From Diphasiastrum complanatum (taxonomy: Eukaryota; Streptophyta; Lycopodiopsida; Lycopodiales; Lycopodiaceae): a DNA stretch of 64,000 nucleotides. This document shows, one piece after another, positions 22,173 to 33,334 of this stretch (position 1 is the first letter of the stretch; every line of letters begins with the position of its first letter). Location: positions 9,457,744-9,521,743 of the forward strand of contig CM055105.1 in assembly GCA_029204225.1 (NCBI GenBank), written 5' to 3'. A program made the position numbers and the translations under genes. The notes under the pieces were generated by a model. The model had not been told where the DNA came from. It did not search any database and worked only from the letters and a program-made list of their open reading frames with translations.

Positions 22173-22652
22173 ATGGCTAGTTCCTCCATGTCCTCAGATA
22201 ACAAACTACTTAATTTTTTTAATGCCAGTGACATTCCATTTGAGAAATCAAAGTATTTTGTTAGTAATTTTTTTACTCCCTTCGATATTGATAAGCTAGT
22301 TTATGAGAATCGTTATAATTTAATTTCTTATCTCGATAATTTTTCTCAGATTATTAGTACTCCTGTTTTGGATATGGATGGTTTTTGTTTCGTTTATTTT
22401 CAGGACCTTGTGCATTCCCAACCATCCTCTAAGCATAAACACAATAGAAAGTTCTCTAACTTGCATGACCATTTTAAAAGAAATATATATTGTGATATCC
22501 ACAAAAGAATATGTCGCCTTATAATCAAAGGAATGGCTTTTGTCTTTTACATATCTGCTGAAACTCCAGATGATGAGTTTGTTGAACCTTCAACTGCTCC
22601 ATTGATCGAAGCATCTCCACATGCTCCAGTTGATGTAGATGATGCAGAATAG
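22173..22652 (+). CDS. Unrecognised gag-position protein, 159 codons
   Basis: Intact frame from ATG to TAG. N-terminal part has short hydrophobic/aromatic segments (KLLNFFNASDIPFEKSKYF, FVSNFFTPFDI, YLDNFSQII); a basic middle part (HSQPSSKHKHNRKFSN) is followed by a Pro/Asp/Glu-rich tail. No zinc knuckle or protease motif is visible. It sits where gag would be in an LTR element whose polypurine tract and LTR start lie at 23807-23816. Function unknown; a structural protein of a non-autonomous element is the best guess. Confidence 0.45.
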   Translation: MASSSMSSDNKLLNFFNASDIPFEKSKYFVSNFFTPFDIDKLVYENRYNLISYLDNFSQIISTPVLDMDGFCFVYFQDLVHSQPSSKHKHNRKFSNLHDHFKRNIYCDIHKRICRLIIKGMAFVFYISAETPDDEFVEPSTAPLIEASPHAPVDVDDAE

Positions 22653-23711
22653 GGGTTGAAGCTGAAGCATCTATGACTTCAGATTATCAAAAAACTCTTC
22701 CTCATTCTATAATCCTCTCTGATTCTCTTCTAACTGCAACTCTGTTAATCAAATAACTTTACTCGATGTTCCCTTATCTTTTATAAATCATGAAAGTTAT
22801 ATTTCATTTAATGATATAGAAGATGTTTTGAATTTGAGAGAGGATGAAATCCTCTCAATTTTTGTTCAAAGTTTATCTGAATTTTCTAGTGGTAAGCAGT
22901 TGTGGACTAGTCAATTGTGGACTAGTAAATTTGGTATAAATAATCTTGGTGATTGTTTCGTTGACTTGAAAGATCATATTGAGAAGGAGAACATTCAGGT
23001 TTGGAGACTTGAAAACAAAGTCCTTGAGAGTCTTGAAGAAGATCATGGTTTGGATCCATGTTTTCATCATCAACACCAAGAGGGAGTGAGCATGATGAAG
23101 AAAAAGACATCAAAGAGGAACCCGAGAAGAAGCACTTGTCTCAAGGCAAACGAAACCTGAATCTACATCAATATGAAGGTTTGGGTAAAGAGAAAGGAGC
23201 ATCAAGAAAGTTTATCTATATCTCCCTTTACTCATCTTATTTTGTGTTTGATAGAAAACATGTCATGTATTTGACAAAGTCCTTTGATGATGCTAGTATG
23301 AACATTGTTTTTCATCCTATATCTTATGATGATGAAATAGTGATCATTACTACTTTAATTAGAGTTTCAAATATGTATTCAAAGGCCTCATCTTGTGATC
23401 CATTCACTCTTGAATTTCCAAGGAATGAAGACCTTCATTGGAAGGATGCCAAGTTGGAGTTCATTGTTTTGGTGGATAAAGTCAAGTTGGTGATATATCA
23501 AGCTTTGGTTGTATGTCCTTCATACAAAAGTTGGATCTTATGGAAAGCTACTGTTTTTCATGTTTATTTTGAGGAGGAGACTCACATTTTGCAGCCCAAG
23601 GTGATCATTCAACAACCTACCAAAGACAAAGCTTGGATCTTGAAGACAACCTTTATGGAGCTCTCATTACATTTGAGAACTTGGAGCTCAAATCATATTC
23701 ATGATGAGTGA
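22653..23711 (+). pseudogene. Unrecognised retroelement frame, broken
   Basis: Continues the preceding gene after its stop. One frame (about 22750-23160) has a helix-rich stretch (LNLREDEILSIFVQSLSEF, KDHIEKENIQVWRLENKVLE) that could form a coiled coil; a second frame, open from 23058 to 23711, carries KDAKLEFIVLVDKVKL, PSYKSWILWKATVF and AWILKTTFMELSLHLRTW. A frameshift between the two near 23090 would join them. No catalytic motif of RT, RNase H or integrase is visible. A nine-base direct duplication (TGTGGACTAG) occurs at 22901-22925. Confidence 0.4.
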
Positions 23712-23806
23712 TCATTGTCACTCAACAAAGAAAGAACATGGAAGTTATATTGTTTTTATCCATGTATTGATTATTGATCCAGGATAGTCTCATCAAGCTA
23801 AATTGT

Positions 23807-24019
23807 GAGGAGGAGTGTTAAAATTTCACAATTCTAGCTTGACCAATCTTGGTCATATGGCTTGTAAATTGTATTATGGTCATGTTGTGGCTTGTCACAC
23901 GTGCCAAATAGCATATGATACTCTTTGTAAGTCTCATTCCTAACCTAGAATAGGAGTGGCACCTTTGGAGTGAGTCCAAATAGTGCTTTGATAAGCTAGA
24001 GAGAAAATAGGAGCTAAAA
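23807..24019 (+). repeat. Polypurine tract and start of 3' LTR
   Basis: GAGGAGGAG (23807-23815) is followed by TGTTAAAATTTCACAATTC, a typical LTR start. The LTR is cut off at about 24019, where a reverse-strand gypsy LTR begins. The same purine tract precedes the LTRs at 59705 and 63913 on the other strand. Confidence 0.72.
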
Positions 24020-24404
24020 ATATGTAAGCCATGGTGTCCCATACCACCATGCCTAACCCTCAACCCTTGCCTACCTACATCTGGAGGCCTAGATACTCGT
24101 CCTGACCTGACCACCAGTGGAACAACTCTTCATTCTCTAGGAGAGAATGAATACCAAGCTCAAGGAGATCCACCTCTATATACATAGTCCAGACGGGTCA
24201 TCTCCGTCCATAGGAGTCACGCATTGCCAACGACACGCGACAGTTGTGCACACTGATGCGGGTCCATAACAACAAGTCATTGTGCACCAGTAAGACATTT
24301 ACATGTGGCACCCAAAAGACCTATAGCTCCAGATCAGCGTTCCGTCCCATAACTGAGACCATCACTTCAAGTTTCCTGTTGCATGCCCTTATGGGTATGT
24401 AACA
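24020..24404 (-). repeat. 3' LTR of reverse gag-only gypsy element (truncated)
   Basis: Read from the right it begins TGTTACATACCC at 24404, directly after the purine-rich stretch 24405-24425. It contains a TATA-like CTATGTATATAGAGG (about 24175-24189). Its left 100 bases (about 24020-24110) match 26925-27005 of the 5' LTR, which proves the pair. The true left end is missing. Confidence 0.78.
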
Positions 24405-24425
24405 TTCCCTCCCCCTTTAAGATTC
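24405..24425 (-). promoter_or_regulatory. Polypurine tract (reverse)
   Basis: On the reverse strand the sequence reads AATCTTAAAGGGGGAGGGAA and then the LTR start TGTTAC. This is the classic plus-strand primer arrangement. Confidence 0.78.
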
Positions 24426-24429
24426 TCCT

Positions 24430-25268
24430 CCTAAAGGAAGCAAACCAGGGAAGTTCAGTCTTAAATAGTCCTCTCTCTCCCAAGTGTGCTCATCATTTGT
24501 CTTGCCTTTTCAACATACAAGAAATTCAGAGACCAAATGGTTTCTCAATTGGTGACGACAAACGTCAACAACTTTTACAGATGGCAAAATGGGCGTCATC
24601 AAGAAATTCTGCAAAGCGAACTGCATCCTTGATAGTCTGCGGTTGGTTACGCCGCACTTCTAGCTGTTCTTTCGGAAGTCCCAAAATAAAATGTAACTTC
24701 AATAGGATAGGATTGATTCACGAGGCGAATCAAGACAAAATTTCTTGGAATTTCTGGATATAGGCATCTAATGGCCTAGTACCCATCTACACGGTGGAGA
24801 AACGCCGCCAATGCTCAAAATCATCCAACACCGAAAGAGAAGTCGTTTTAAAGGCTTCCTGAAAGGTATCCCATGGAGAAGGGGCACTAGCCCTCTCCTT
24901 CAGATCCTACCACCATGTAAATGTCTTTTTGCGTAAAAACATGAGAGCAAAGGCAATCTTCGTACTATCAAGCGCATCATGCATGAAAGAATGACTATTC
25001 CACCGATCTAGCCATGACGATACCACATCGGAAAGCCGGTCCTTCTTTTCACCCGAAATGAATTTCGGATTGAACATCGAATAAACACCAACGAACCGCA
25101 AGTGCGTCGCAAAAAATGCCACTCTTGCTCAGCTGCGGCATGTTTGGCTTGCATTTCTAAAATTTGGTTTTGCAGCAAATTCAGGGCCTGTACGAGCTGG
25201 TTAGTATCTACATCAAGAGGAGGAGGTGGTGAAGATGGTCCTTCACCCAAGGGCAGGGTAGGATCCAT
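24430..25268 (-). pseudogene. Gypsy gag (reverse, broken)
   Basis: Begins MDPTLPLGEGPSS at 25268 with a Pro-rich head and a short coiled-coil (LVQALNLLQNQILEMQ). A frameshift near 25115 leads to the capsid core: SSWLDRWNSHSFMHDALDS, FALMFLRKKTFTWW, PWDTFQEAFKT and later FILGLPKEQLEVRR and FAEFLDDA. Stops occur near 24908 and several other places. No zinc knuckle is seen before the polypurine tract. Confidence 0.8.
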
Positions 25269-26763
25269 GGCGCTCTAAGGAAGGAGGCAAAGGAAAAACT
25301 GCAAGGGCTTCGCAACAAAAGGGCTTAGAGAACTTGAGACATTAACTCAAGAAGACTAGGCCACAACAAGCACCTCAATGATGGAAATGGAGCCTTTACC
25401 CCCATCCCACACCTTTTCCTTCCTAAAAAGCCTTGCTGGGTGGCGGGCCTTATGGTCACCACCTAGCAAGCACATGGGCCCCAAAAACAAGTGGCATCCC
25501 CTTATGGGGTCCACCTATCCTCATAGCACATGGCCACCACCCTCCCTATGCCACCTCATCCAAGGGTCACTTGGGTCACGTCCCCACCCACCTTTTGGGT
25601 CACCGCCTCAGCAACTTGGCCTTATGGCCCAGACACACCTAAATCTCCTCTAAGGCTTGTCCTTAGGCTTAGGAGAAGGTGCTGGTACAACCGTACGTTC
25701 AAGAGGAGGAGGTGGAGGAAAAAACTTTAAATTTCCTCCCAAAAAGTGAAGAAGATGGAGGATTTGCCATTTTTTTTGTGTGTGCAGGTGGAAGTTTACA
25801 AGGAGGTGGATTAAGCCCAAGAAAGAGACTAAGAAAGATAGAAAAAATGGCACACATGTCTGTACTTGTAGCAAATACAGCCTCCAAGTACAGCTGTGTA
25901 CTTTTCTTTTATTTCCCCCCCTTTCTTAAAAGATTTCTATGAGAAAGCTATGGTTTAAAATAGCTTTATGTGTTTTCAAACTTAGAAAACAAACTTTTCA
26001 ACCTTAGTCTAGAACTTAGAAACTCAAGGTTAAGTTTATTTTGAAACTTGCAAGCTCTACAAAGGTTTTTTTTGTAAAACTTTGAAACAAAACTTTTACT
26101 AAACTTTGAAAACTTAACTAATAAGTTTTAACATGTACTTTTTGAAGTACACAATAGTTTAAGCACAAGGTTTAATATTGAAAGTTTACAAAGCTTAATA
26201 CTCAAAGTTTTATAAACTGAGTAGCCAGCCGTTCGTTTGAAGGAAGGTCACCTTTCTTGAAAACTTAGAAAGGTGAGCTTGAAACTTGTACTTTGTAAAG
26301 TCCAAAAGAGATTATACATCCTTCCTCCAAGCTAGTAACCAAAAAGATAATCTAGAGCCTACGGCTGCCTGCAACCTGCGGCTATCCGCATCAAAAAAGA
26401 AAAATGTGTGTCCAGGTGCCGTATAGCAGCGCGCACAAAAATTATTTTTTTTTCAATTTTTTTTTTGCATGAGTAAAAAACCCAAAAGAAAAACAAATTT
26501 CGACTTCCGGATCCCAAAATAAGGCCAGAAAATGAAATTGGCTTTTGAAATTTTTAGAACCGCAAAAAATTCAAAAAACTGACAACTTCCACCATAGCTA
26601 GCAAAGGTGGGTCGTTTTCAATCAAAACGACCTCGGATTGAGACGAACCAAAAAGCAAAATTATTGGATCGAACTCAACTAAGCTTTCAGAAAACATCAA
26701 CTAAAAGCTTAACCCAACCAAAAACATAAGTTAGAATGACTGCACCTTATTCACAATAATCGT
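25269..26763 (-). other. Long leader of reverse gypsy element
   Basis: About 1.5 kb between primer site and gag. It has poly-T/poly-A runs and frames without recognisable content on both strands; the frames of 60-90 codons at 25378-25942 lie in low-complexity Pro/His-rich sequence. Long leaders are common in plant gypsy elements. Confidence 0.5.
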
Positions 26764-26776
26764 GGCTCTGATACCA
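26764..26776 (-). promoter_or_regulatory. Primer-binding site (reverse), initiator Met tRNA type
   Basis: On the reverse strand TGGTATCAGAGCC, two bases after the LTR end (TCTAACA). It fixes the direction of the element and the inner edge of its 5' LTR. Confidence 0.88.
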
Positions 26777-26778
26777 AC

Positions 26779-27005
26779 TGTTAGAATCCCCATCATCGTG
26801 CTGGTCATTGCTAAAGCACAAACAGGTGATGAACGCTACGTTACCACCCAACCGTAGAGGTATTGCCACCTCACCCACATGCACTGGAGCTACAGACCAC
26901 TATCAAGCAAGCTCAGATCTCATGTAAGCCATGGTGTCCTATACCACCATGCCTAACCCTCGACCCTCGCCTACCTACATCCTGAGCCTAGATACTCGTC
27001 CAGAC
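26779..27005 (-). repeat. 5' LTR of reverse gypsy element (truncated)
   Basis: Contains the R/U5 end; its outer 80 bases match 24020-24110. It stops abruptly at about 27005, where copia sequence begins, so U3 with the promoter is lost. Confidence 0.72.
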
Positions 27006-27587
27006 TGTTGGAAAAGAGAGGTGTGAGAAACGAAAATAGCTCAAAAAAAAATGAACACAAAAAGAAGTGAAGATTGTCGTTGCTGACTTCTCCATACTAG
27101 ATGCACTGGTCCATGGTAGCTCGAATATACCTCAAGACTCTTATGAGAGCCTTCCAATGGATAATGCTAGGATTAGCCATATATTGGCTGAGTGAGCTTA
27201 CTGCAAAAGAGATGTTTGGTCTTGTACAGACCATTGCGTACATGAGAGATCCAAGTATCGATCGATAAGGATACTCTCTCATTTGCTCCTCTTCCTGCTT
27301 GGTTTGGGGACATTGGTCCTTTGACAAACGCAAGCTTGGATCCATCGGTGAGTGAGCTAACTTACAATTCATTAGATTGTATCTATCAAGAACATTGTGA
27401 AGATACCTTTGTTGAGTGATATAAATCAGTCATCTTGCTCTATCTCTATGGATCTGAGGGCCCAAACAGAAGTGAGCTTCGTCCAGATTAGTCATAAAAA
27501 TAGCATCTGCTTAGAATCTTTGACCAAATTAGTATTGTTGCTGAAAAGCAACGTATCATCCATGTATAACGTGATGATAATGAAGGA
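27006..27587 (-). pseudogene. Copia RT end and RNase H start (reverse)
   Basis: Downstream half of the copia element that resumes after the solo LTR. Starts with TLYMDDTLLFSNN (about 27575-27535), the YxDD catalytic motif, then after a frameshift reaches YRSILGSLMYAMVCTRPNI and SFAVSSLSQYMANPSIIHW (about 27290-27160), the copia block between RT and RNase H, and ends near 27097 with RYIRATMDQC. Stops near 27490, 27400 and 27096. Truncated against the gypsy LTR at 27005. Confidence 0.85.
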
Positions 27588-28420
27588 TGTGAAAAATGCA
27601 AAAATAAGCTTGGTAGAGGCCAAAAATCTTGTATATAGATAAACACACATGTGTGGAGCCTGTTTCCACTTGTGAAAATAGTGTACTTGTCATGTACCAT
27701 AATCATATAGGTTGTACATATGATTTAATTCAAGTTCTAGTGGCTAAAAAGGCCAAAAACTAGTTTTCTAGACATATGACACATGGCATCAGTCTATTGC
27801 TTGCATGAGCCACATCCTTTGGTTAGGTGTCACATCCCATGTGTAGAGGACAGCTCACATGTGTGGAATAAGCTGAAGTAGATGAATTTTGACTTCTAGA
27901 AGATTTTCAAGTAGATCTCCATATAAAAGGAAAATGGACCAAAAGTGCTCAAAATAGAAGGTTTTGTCCAAGTGTCAGTTTTGCATGATGAATCATCATA
28001 TGACAAAGCACCTTCACACATGTGGGATCAGAGGGATGATCAGTACCACGAGCTCCCACTTATTGTATATATAGAGCCACATTTGGCCATAGTCAATGTG
28101 AGACACCAATCTTGGTTTTGAAAGCAATTTTGAGTGATTCTCTCCATTTGTCTACATTTGTTTTGATTGTTTTGAGGTTCTATCAATGTGTACTTGATTT
28201 TCAGGTTGGACCCCATACCCTGACAGGGTTTCACACGTGTGAAACCAGCAAGTACATTTACCTTCAATAAATGATTGTTCTGTTTTGGATTTTATGTCTA
28301 GAATTGATCTAGATTGATCTTAATCTTATGTAGATTGATAGATCAAGTAAATCTAACATCCAATCCCTCTTGAGGATCAGATTAGGATCCACTCTTGGTC
28401 CTTTTTGTACTTTTTCCACA
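27588..28420 (+). mobile_element. Solo LTR, 833 bp, with 5-bp target duplication
   Basis: Begins TGTGAAAAATGC and ends TACTTTTTCCACA, flanked by the perfect direct repeat AAGGA (27583-27587 and 28421-28425). It contains a TATA box (TATATATAG, 28066-28074) downstream of several CACATGTG-type palindromes. It matches the reverse-strand LTR at 58874-59705 over its whole length. Recombination between the two LTRs of an intact element would leave exactly this structure. It interrupts the RT gene of a reverse copia element. Confidence 0.94.
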
Positions 28421-29930
28421 AAGGATTGCTGCACCGACTTGGAATAGATGTTGCTATCAACAGTGCTTGGTTGGAATCCTTGTTTGATGAGGAATGTATT
28501 GATCCTCTGAAACCAAGCTCTGGCAGACTGTTTCAAGCCGTGAAGTGCTTTATGGAGTTTCCAGACATGATTCTTCATACCTTTCAGAACGTATCCTTTG
28601 GGCTGGATCTTGTAGATGTCTTCTTGTATAACTCTATTCAGGTAAGCTGTTTGCACATCAAGTTGATGCACTTCGAGGTCGGCAGCTGCAACATATGATA
28701 GGAGGGCTCGGATCGACGAATGCTTGACTATTGGACTGAAAGTCTAACTGTAGTCGACATTGGGGATCCAAATGAATCCTCGTGCTACCAGTCTGGCCTT
28801 CCTTTGATCAATTGTTCCATTGGCATTGTATTTGATCTTGAAAATTCATTTGCAATCAATGATATTGCAGCCAATAGGAGCTTCGACTAGTGACCATGTC
28901 TGGTTTTTAATCAGAGAGGAATACTCTTTGTCCATAGCTTCTCTCCACATATCAGAGTCTGGTTGGCTGAGTGCCTCTTCGACTGTTGTCGGTTCTTGGA
29001 TCAAGAGACATGCAGACTCAGGAGTATATCTTGTGGGCTGTGTGCACACTCGACTTGATCTTCTGGGAGGAATCAACTGATGAACCGCTTCTGGGACTTG
29101 TTGCTGGGTAGCAGCAACGTCTTCATCTAATTCGCTATCAAATAGTGGGGCGACAATGGACACGCTTAAGCCTGAAGCTCGAATAGTCATGTCAATGGCA
29201 GGTGATGAAGGTTCTCTTGGAGCAATATCCTTGTCTTTGATGTCGACGAACTGATCCTCGATAAAGACTGTATCCTGGCTGTACAAGACTTGCTGGGTAT
29301 TGGGATCATACAGCTTGTATGTGTTATCAGATGAAGTATATCCAATCAGGATGGTATTGAGACCTTGGAAGTCCAATTTCTTCCTCATGTCTTTCGGGAT
29401 GTGCACGTAGGCAATGCATCCGAATACTCCTAGGTTTATCACAGAAGGCTTAGAGCCTCTCCACACCTCACCCGTCTTGCCTAACAGAGCCTTGGTTGAA
29501 CACCTGTTCTGGACGTAAGCTGAAGTGGAGACAGCTTTGGCCCAGAAGCTCTTGGGCAACTATGCATGCACTAGCATACATTTGGCAGATTCAACCAGGG
29601 TATAGTTCTTCCTCTCGACTAAGCCATTAGATTGAGGACTATAAGGAGTGATAAATTGTTGCTCAATGGCTTGGCTCTGGCAGTACTCCTTAAAATCGGT
29701 AGAGATATATTCTCCACCATTGTCTAACCTTAGGTTAAAAATTAACTTTGAAAGCATTGTCCAACACTAAAAGAATTCATGGTGATGCCAGACACATACA
29801 TTATACTATCTAGTTTCAACTTTTGGGCTGATCCAAGATTCATAGGAACACATCCTACTACTTGTTCGGAATTTGGAATGGGGATGGATAAATTTCTTGT
29901 TGCGTGAACTACCTCTATCGGATTCAAGCT
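28421..29930 (-). pseudogene. Copia integrase and RT (reverse), upstream half
   Basis: Reading right to left: pre-integrase segment (VVGCVPMNLGSAQKLKLDSI), integrase core end with RLDNGGEYISTDFKEYC and ITPYSPQSNGLVERKNYT (about 29730-29590), GVFGCIAYVHIPKDMRKKLD, then the RT start DMWREAMDKEYSSLIKNQTW (about 28950), KARLVARGFI, HQLDVQTAYLNRVIQED and LHGLKQSARAWFQ (about 28590-28500). The frame runs into the solo LTR at 28420 and resumes at 27587. Frameshifts near 29750, 29560, 28846 and 28670. Removing the LTR and one target copy restores collinearity of the two halves. Confidence 0.9.
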
Positions 29931-30238
29931 ATCTTTTATGCTTTGACAATAGCTCTACTTGATCCAAGCTTCGAAATTGAGAGAATCGAAATACTCGATT
30001 CTGTAGACACACAAATTCGTTTAATTGTAGAAACATGAAAGAAAGATCAGATAAAGAGCCATACGATCAACATACACTATCAGTCATATATATCTGTTTG
30101 CAAAAGACCCGACTCAAATGAACAAAAGCATACAAACGACAAGACATGACAATGTGTGTTGGAATGAATATTATTAATCCAAAAGAGTGTACATGTCTAA
30201 AATGCTTACAGATGTGCGATCTCTTTGAAACAATATTC

Positions 30239-30242
<4 letters not shown>
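29931..30242. other. No gene recognised
   Basis: AT-rich sequence to the right of the copia fragment. It may include copia gag/protease remnants but no motif could be read. Confidence 0.4.

Positions 30243-30282
<40 letters not shown>
30243..30282 (+). repeat. (GA)n microsatellite
   Basis: About 20 GA units, pure. Confidence 0.95.
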
Positions 30283-30284
<2 letters not shown>

Positions 30285-30353
30285 AAATGGAGTGCTCTTG
30301 TTTCACGTTAGTTCATAGAATCGCGAAAAGATTTCTCGATTGTCGATTAGCAA

Positions 30354-30356
<3 letters not shown>

Positions 30357-30407
<51 letters not shown>

Positions 30408-30424
30408 TATCTATATATATATTT
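30357..30424 (+). repeat. (AT)n with short (AC)n
   Basis: About 21 AT units, then ACACACAC and further TATATA sequence. Self-complementary and able to extrude a hairpin; no gene content. Confidence 0.93.
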
Positions 30425-31097
30425 AAACTTATGTACAGTTTTGCGCATGTGTATGGGTGCACCATGCATGCTCCTCCCTTCACCCATGCATGAGCTTGTA
30501 TTAACTAAAAAACTTGGGGAGGAGGATGCATGGCAGGAAGATAAAGAAGCAAGCAAGAAGAGGAAGAGGAATTAAAAAGCTTGGCAAGAGGAGAAAGAAA
30601 ATGAAAAGCAAGAGATAAGCTTTATATGGAAATGGTTTCTGAAATCTTATTTTATCATTTTTCCAAATCTTTTCCAAACACATTTACAGCATGCATCTGG
30701 ACTGGTGAAAAAAAGATAATCTACACTATTTTCGTATTCATATACTGCGAAGATGAGATAGATGGACAGAGTCAAGTGTTTGGTCCCGCAACACGCAGTT
30801 GGGCATCTTCCATTAGCAATCACTTTGGGGCCTAGGCTCCAGTCTCCCTCTTTTTAAGTACGTAGTTTGCAAGTACACTTCTGAGATAGCGATGCTTTTG
30901 TCCTTGTGTGCACTTTTGTTTCTTCTGAATATACAATGTGAAATGCACGCAAGTTCCAATGCGCCTTTGGATGTAACCTGTACCGTTATAGTAGTTTTAC
31001 ATCATATTTTGCTCGATCTGGAGCTATCTAAAACCAGACACGAGTACGGACAGTAGTACTTAGATTGATCTGATTCTCCAGTGCTTCAACTGTAGCT
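30425..31097. other. No gene recognised
   Basis: Only short frames; a purine-rich stretch (30500-30620) gives low-complexity translations. Nothing supported. Confidence 0.4.
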
Positions 31098-31193
31098 GAA
31101 GTGATGATGTCTGTTAAAAGACAGAGGGAGATGAAACATTTGACTGGTTCAATCGTCTGCTGCTGCGCCTAGGAAGCGATGATCTCTGTTAAA

Positions 31194-31237
<44 letters not shown>

Positions 31238-31322
31238 GAAAAATCTGACTGATTCAATCACCTGCTATGCCTAGCAAGCAATGATGTCTGTTAAAAGATA
31301 GAGGGAGAGGAAACATTTATTG
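31098..31322 (+). repeat. Three tandem units with hairpin core and (GA)n expansion
   Basis: The phrase GATGAT-x-TCTGTTAAAAGACAGA recurs at about 31103, 31178 and 31280. Units are about 75 bases; the second is lengthened by a (GA)n run at 31197-31230. Each unit also shares ATTCAATC or TTCAATCG and a CCTAG phrase. TCTGT and ACAGA flank the loop TAAAAG, so each unit can form a five- to six-pair hairpin. Confidence 0.8.
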
Positions 31323-31803
31323 ATGGCGCTTCCATGCTTACCGACAATGTGTAGCCATTGCAAGAGCCATTCACACTTGATTTTGAGTACTAATCCATTT
31401 CTGTTCTGAGTGTTAGTCTATCAATATTCTGGAATGCTAGCTCATGCTTATACATCCTAGTTTTTGAGCATTGGTCAATGCCATCCTTTCTTTGCTTTCT
31501 TCTGAGCAGAATTCATCTAAAGAGGTAGCCCATCGCAGACCTTGATGTCTTCATTCTAAGTAGAAGAATATCATTTGAAGCGAAGGATATGGAAGGAGTC
31601 CATAGTTGACCTGCAACTTCCTTCTGAACAAGTAACCATCATTTGGAGCTGAGGGAAGAAACATCTCATAGCAAACTTGCAATTTGCCTCCTGAGCAGAA
31701 ACCACCAGAAATGCAAATCAAGGCAATGGAAGAAACTCAGCGCGAGCCCTATTGATTTCTTTGGTTCAAAATTGAAGAAGCCATGATTCACTGTCATGTA
31801 GCC
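31323..31803. other. No gene recognised
   Basis: Unique-looking sequence without a reading frame longer than about 40 codons of any interest. Confidence 0.4.
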
Positions 31804-31950
31804 TTTCTCCGAGGAAAGAATCATCTCAAAGAGAACATGACTCATTGTTGCTCAGAGAAGGCACTCCATCGCTACTTGCCTACAGCCTCCAATGCACCCC
31901 CTTCATCAACCTCCATCGCTGCTTGATAGAGCACTCTATCGCTGATCTGC
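31804..31950 (+). repeat. Dispersed repeat A, copy 1
   Basis: Matches 49182-49329 in the same orientation with few differences. Rich in the phrases CACTCCATCGCTACTTGCC and CTCTATCGCTGA. Not a coding sequence that could be recognised. Confidence 0.85.
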
Positions 31951-32502
31951 AGAGTCGTTTCAAGAGAAAAAAATATATATTTGCAAGCCGAAGAGCAAAA
32001 GACCAGATTTGAAGTTGCATATCCAACGCATTTCAAGCTCAGAGAGCACATATTTTTTACTTACTGATAGCCAAGCGCATTACAGCTTGCAGATCCCAGT
32101 AAATTTTGCTATAAAAAGGCATATTCCAGCAGGGGATCTAACATGTTTTCCTCTGATGATGAAACACACCTTTGTTCATAAAGAAAGATGAACTGCTCTT
32201 AGAAAAGAGATGATAGTTTTGACCTGTAGTACCTTCAAAACATCAGAAGAGGGCCATTTTTGCTTAAAGAGGCCATTATCTACCTACTCCTGCTAGAGAC
32301 AAGCCTCCAGCACATTTTGTATATCAAGGCTACTCTAGACTACTGAAAATGTTGCACCTATGGTTGAGCACGAGCACATTTCTTGCTGGTTTCCTGACTT
32401 CCATTGCTGCCTCTTGATCCGTTCTCAGTATTGAGAAAGTTTTACAATGCGTCTCCTTTTTCTATCTCCAGCACTACCTGTCTACCCCCTGGCAGGACCT
32501 CC
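31951..32502. other. No gene recognised
   Basis: Spacer between repeats A and B; one 60-codon frame (32009-32191) without features. Confidence 0.4.
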
Positions 32503-33332
32503 ATCACCGAGCTCTACCCCCCATGCAATTTTGAAGTGTAAAACAGTCACACGTTTCTGGACGGTTGTGATAATGAAAGGCACTTTCTAAGAAAACGAGA
32601 AAAGCCTTTCATAGGTCATGCATTTCAAATGAAGCCGTGTAGAAGTCAAATTGAAAATGCAGGCTGACTGTCAAATTGCATCAATGGCCACATACGTCAT
32701 CTTCACGTTTCATAGGCCTACTGCTATCCACAACACAAGGAAAAGCCTATCTGCCCTCTTTTAACTCCAACAATTCTTCATTCCCGTCCATCCAAGGTAA
32801 CATTTTCACTCTCTTATGTTCAATATGTTAGGGTTTCCATCATAGCATTTTTGTTTGCTTTATTGCGCATCTGTTTCGCATGTTTTGGACCAATTGAAGA
32901 GGCCACAGTGTTAAGCCCTAAGCATGAAGTTTTAGAACAATATTAAAAGAATGTGTAGCTTTCATTCACCCAGGTGATATGAACCTAGAGATATCATGAA
33001 ACAAATCCATTCTAGCATAGTTCAGGTCTAGAATGATTTTGTTTCAAATGACAAAAATATTTTTATGAGGTATAGGGTATCCGACTGTTCTCTAAGCATA
33101 GCCAAAGAAATAAATCATGACGTAGCAATAAGCTTCTTCAAGTGCAACTAAGAGCTACATTGTGCTAATGTGTTCAATGAAGAATGTTGGAAGGCTGCGA
33201 TACTATGACTACCTTCCTGAGATTAGCAAGTCAGTGTATTTGTTGTTTCGTTCTAGGGTATGGTAGACAAAGCATGTGAACTGTTGCACATGGGCACATA
33301 GTTCCAAAGAATCACCATTCAATTATTTTGAT
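32503..33332 (+). repeat. Dispersed repeat B, copy 1
   Basis: Matches 49838-50570 on the opposite strand; the second copy is about 100 bases shorter, so one has an indel. Borders are abrupt: the left starts at ATCACCGAGCTC, the right ends at AATTATTTTGAT, directly before the 361-bp satellite. No terminal repeats or coding motif were recognised. Confidence 0.85.
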
Positions 33333-33334
33333 AG

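Larger units (their letters stand above)
24405..26778 (-). mobile_element. Reverse gypsy element with gag but no pol
   Basis: Between primer site (26764-26776) and polypurine tract (24405-24425) there is only a 1.5-kb leader and a gag gene. There is no protease, RT, RNase H or integrase, so it is a large deletion derivative or a gag-only type that depends on other elements for replication. Flanking LTRs at 24020-24404 and 26779-27005 are both truncated at their outer ends. Confidence 0.78.

Noticed and set aside
25378-25942. Overlapping forward frames of 66-91 codons
   Set aside because: They lie antisense in the leader of a reverse gypsy element and consist of Pro/His/Gly-rich low-complexity text.
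30287-30556. Frames with Ile-Tyr repeats
   Set aside because: Translation of the (AT)n tract; no content outside it.
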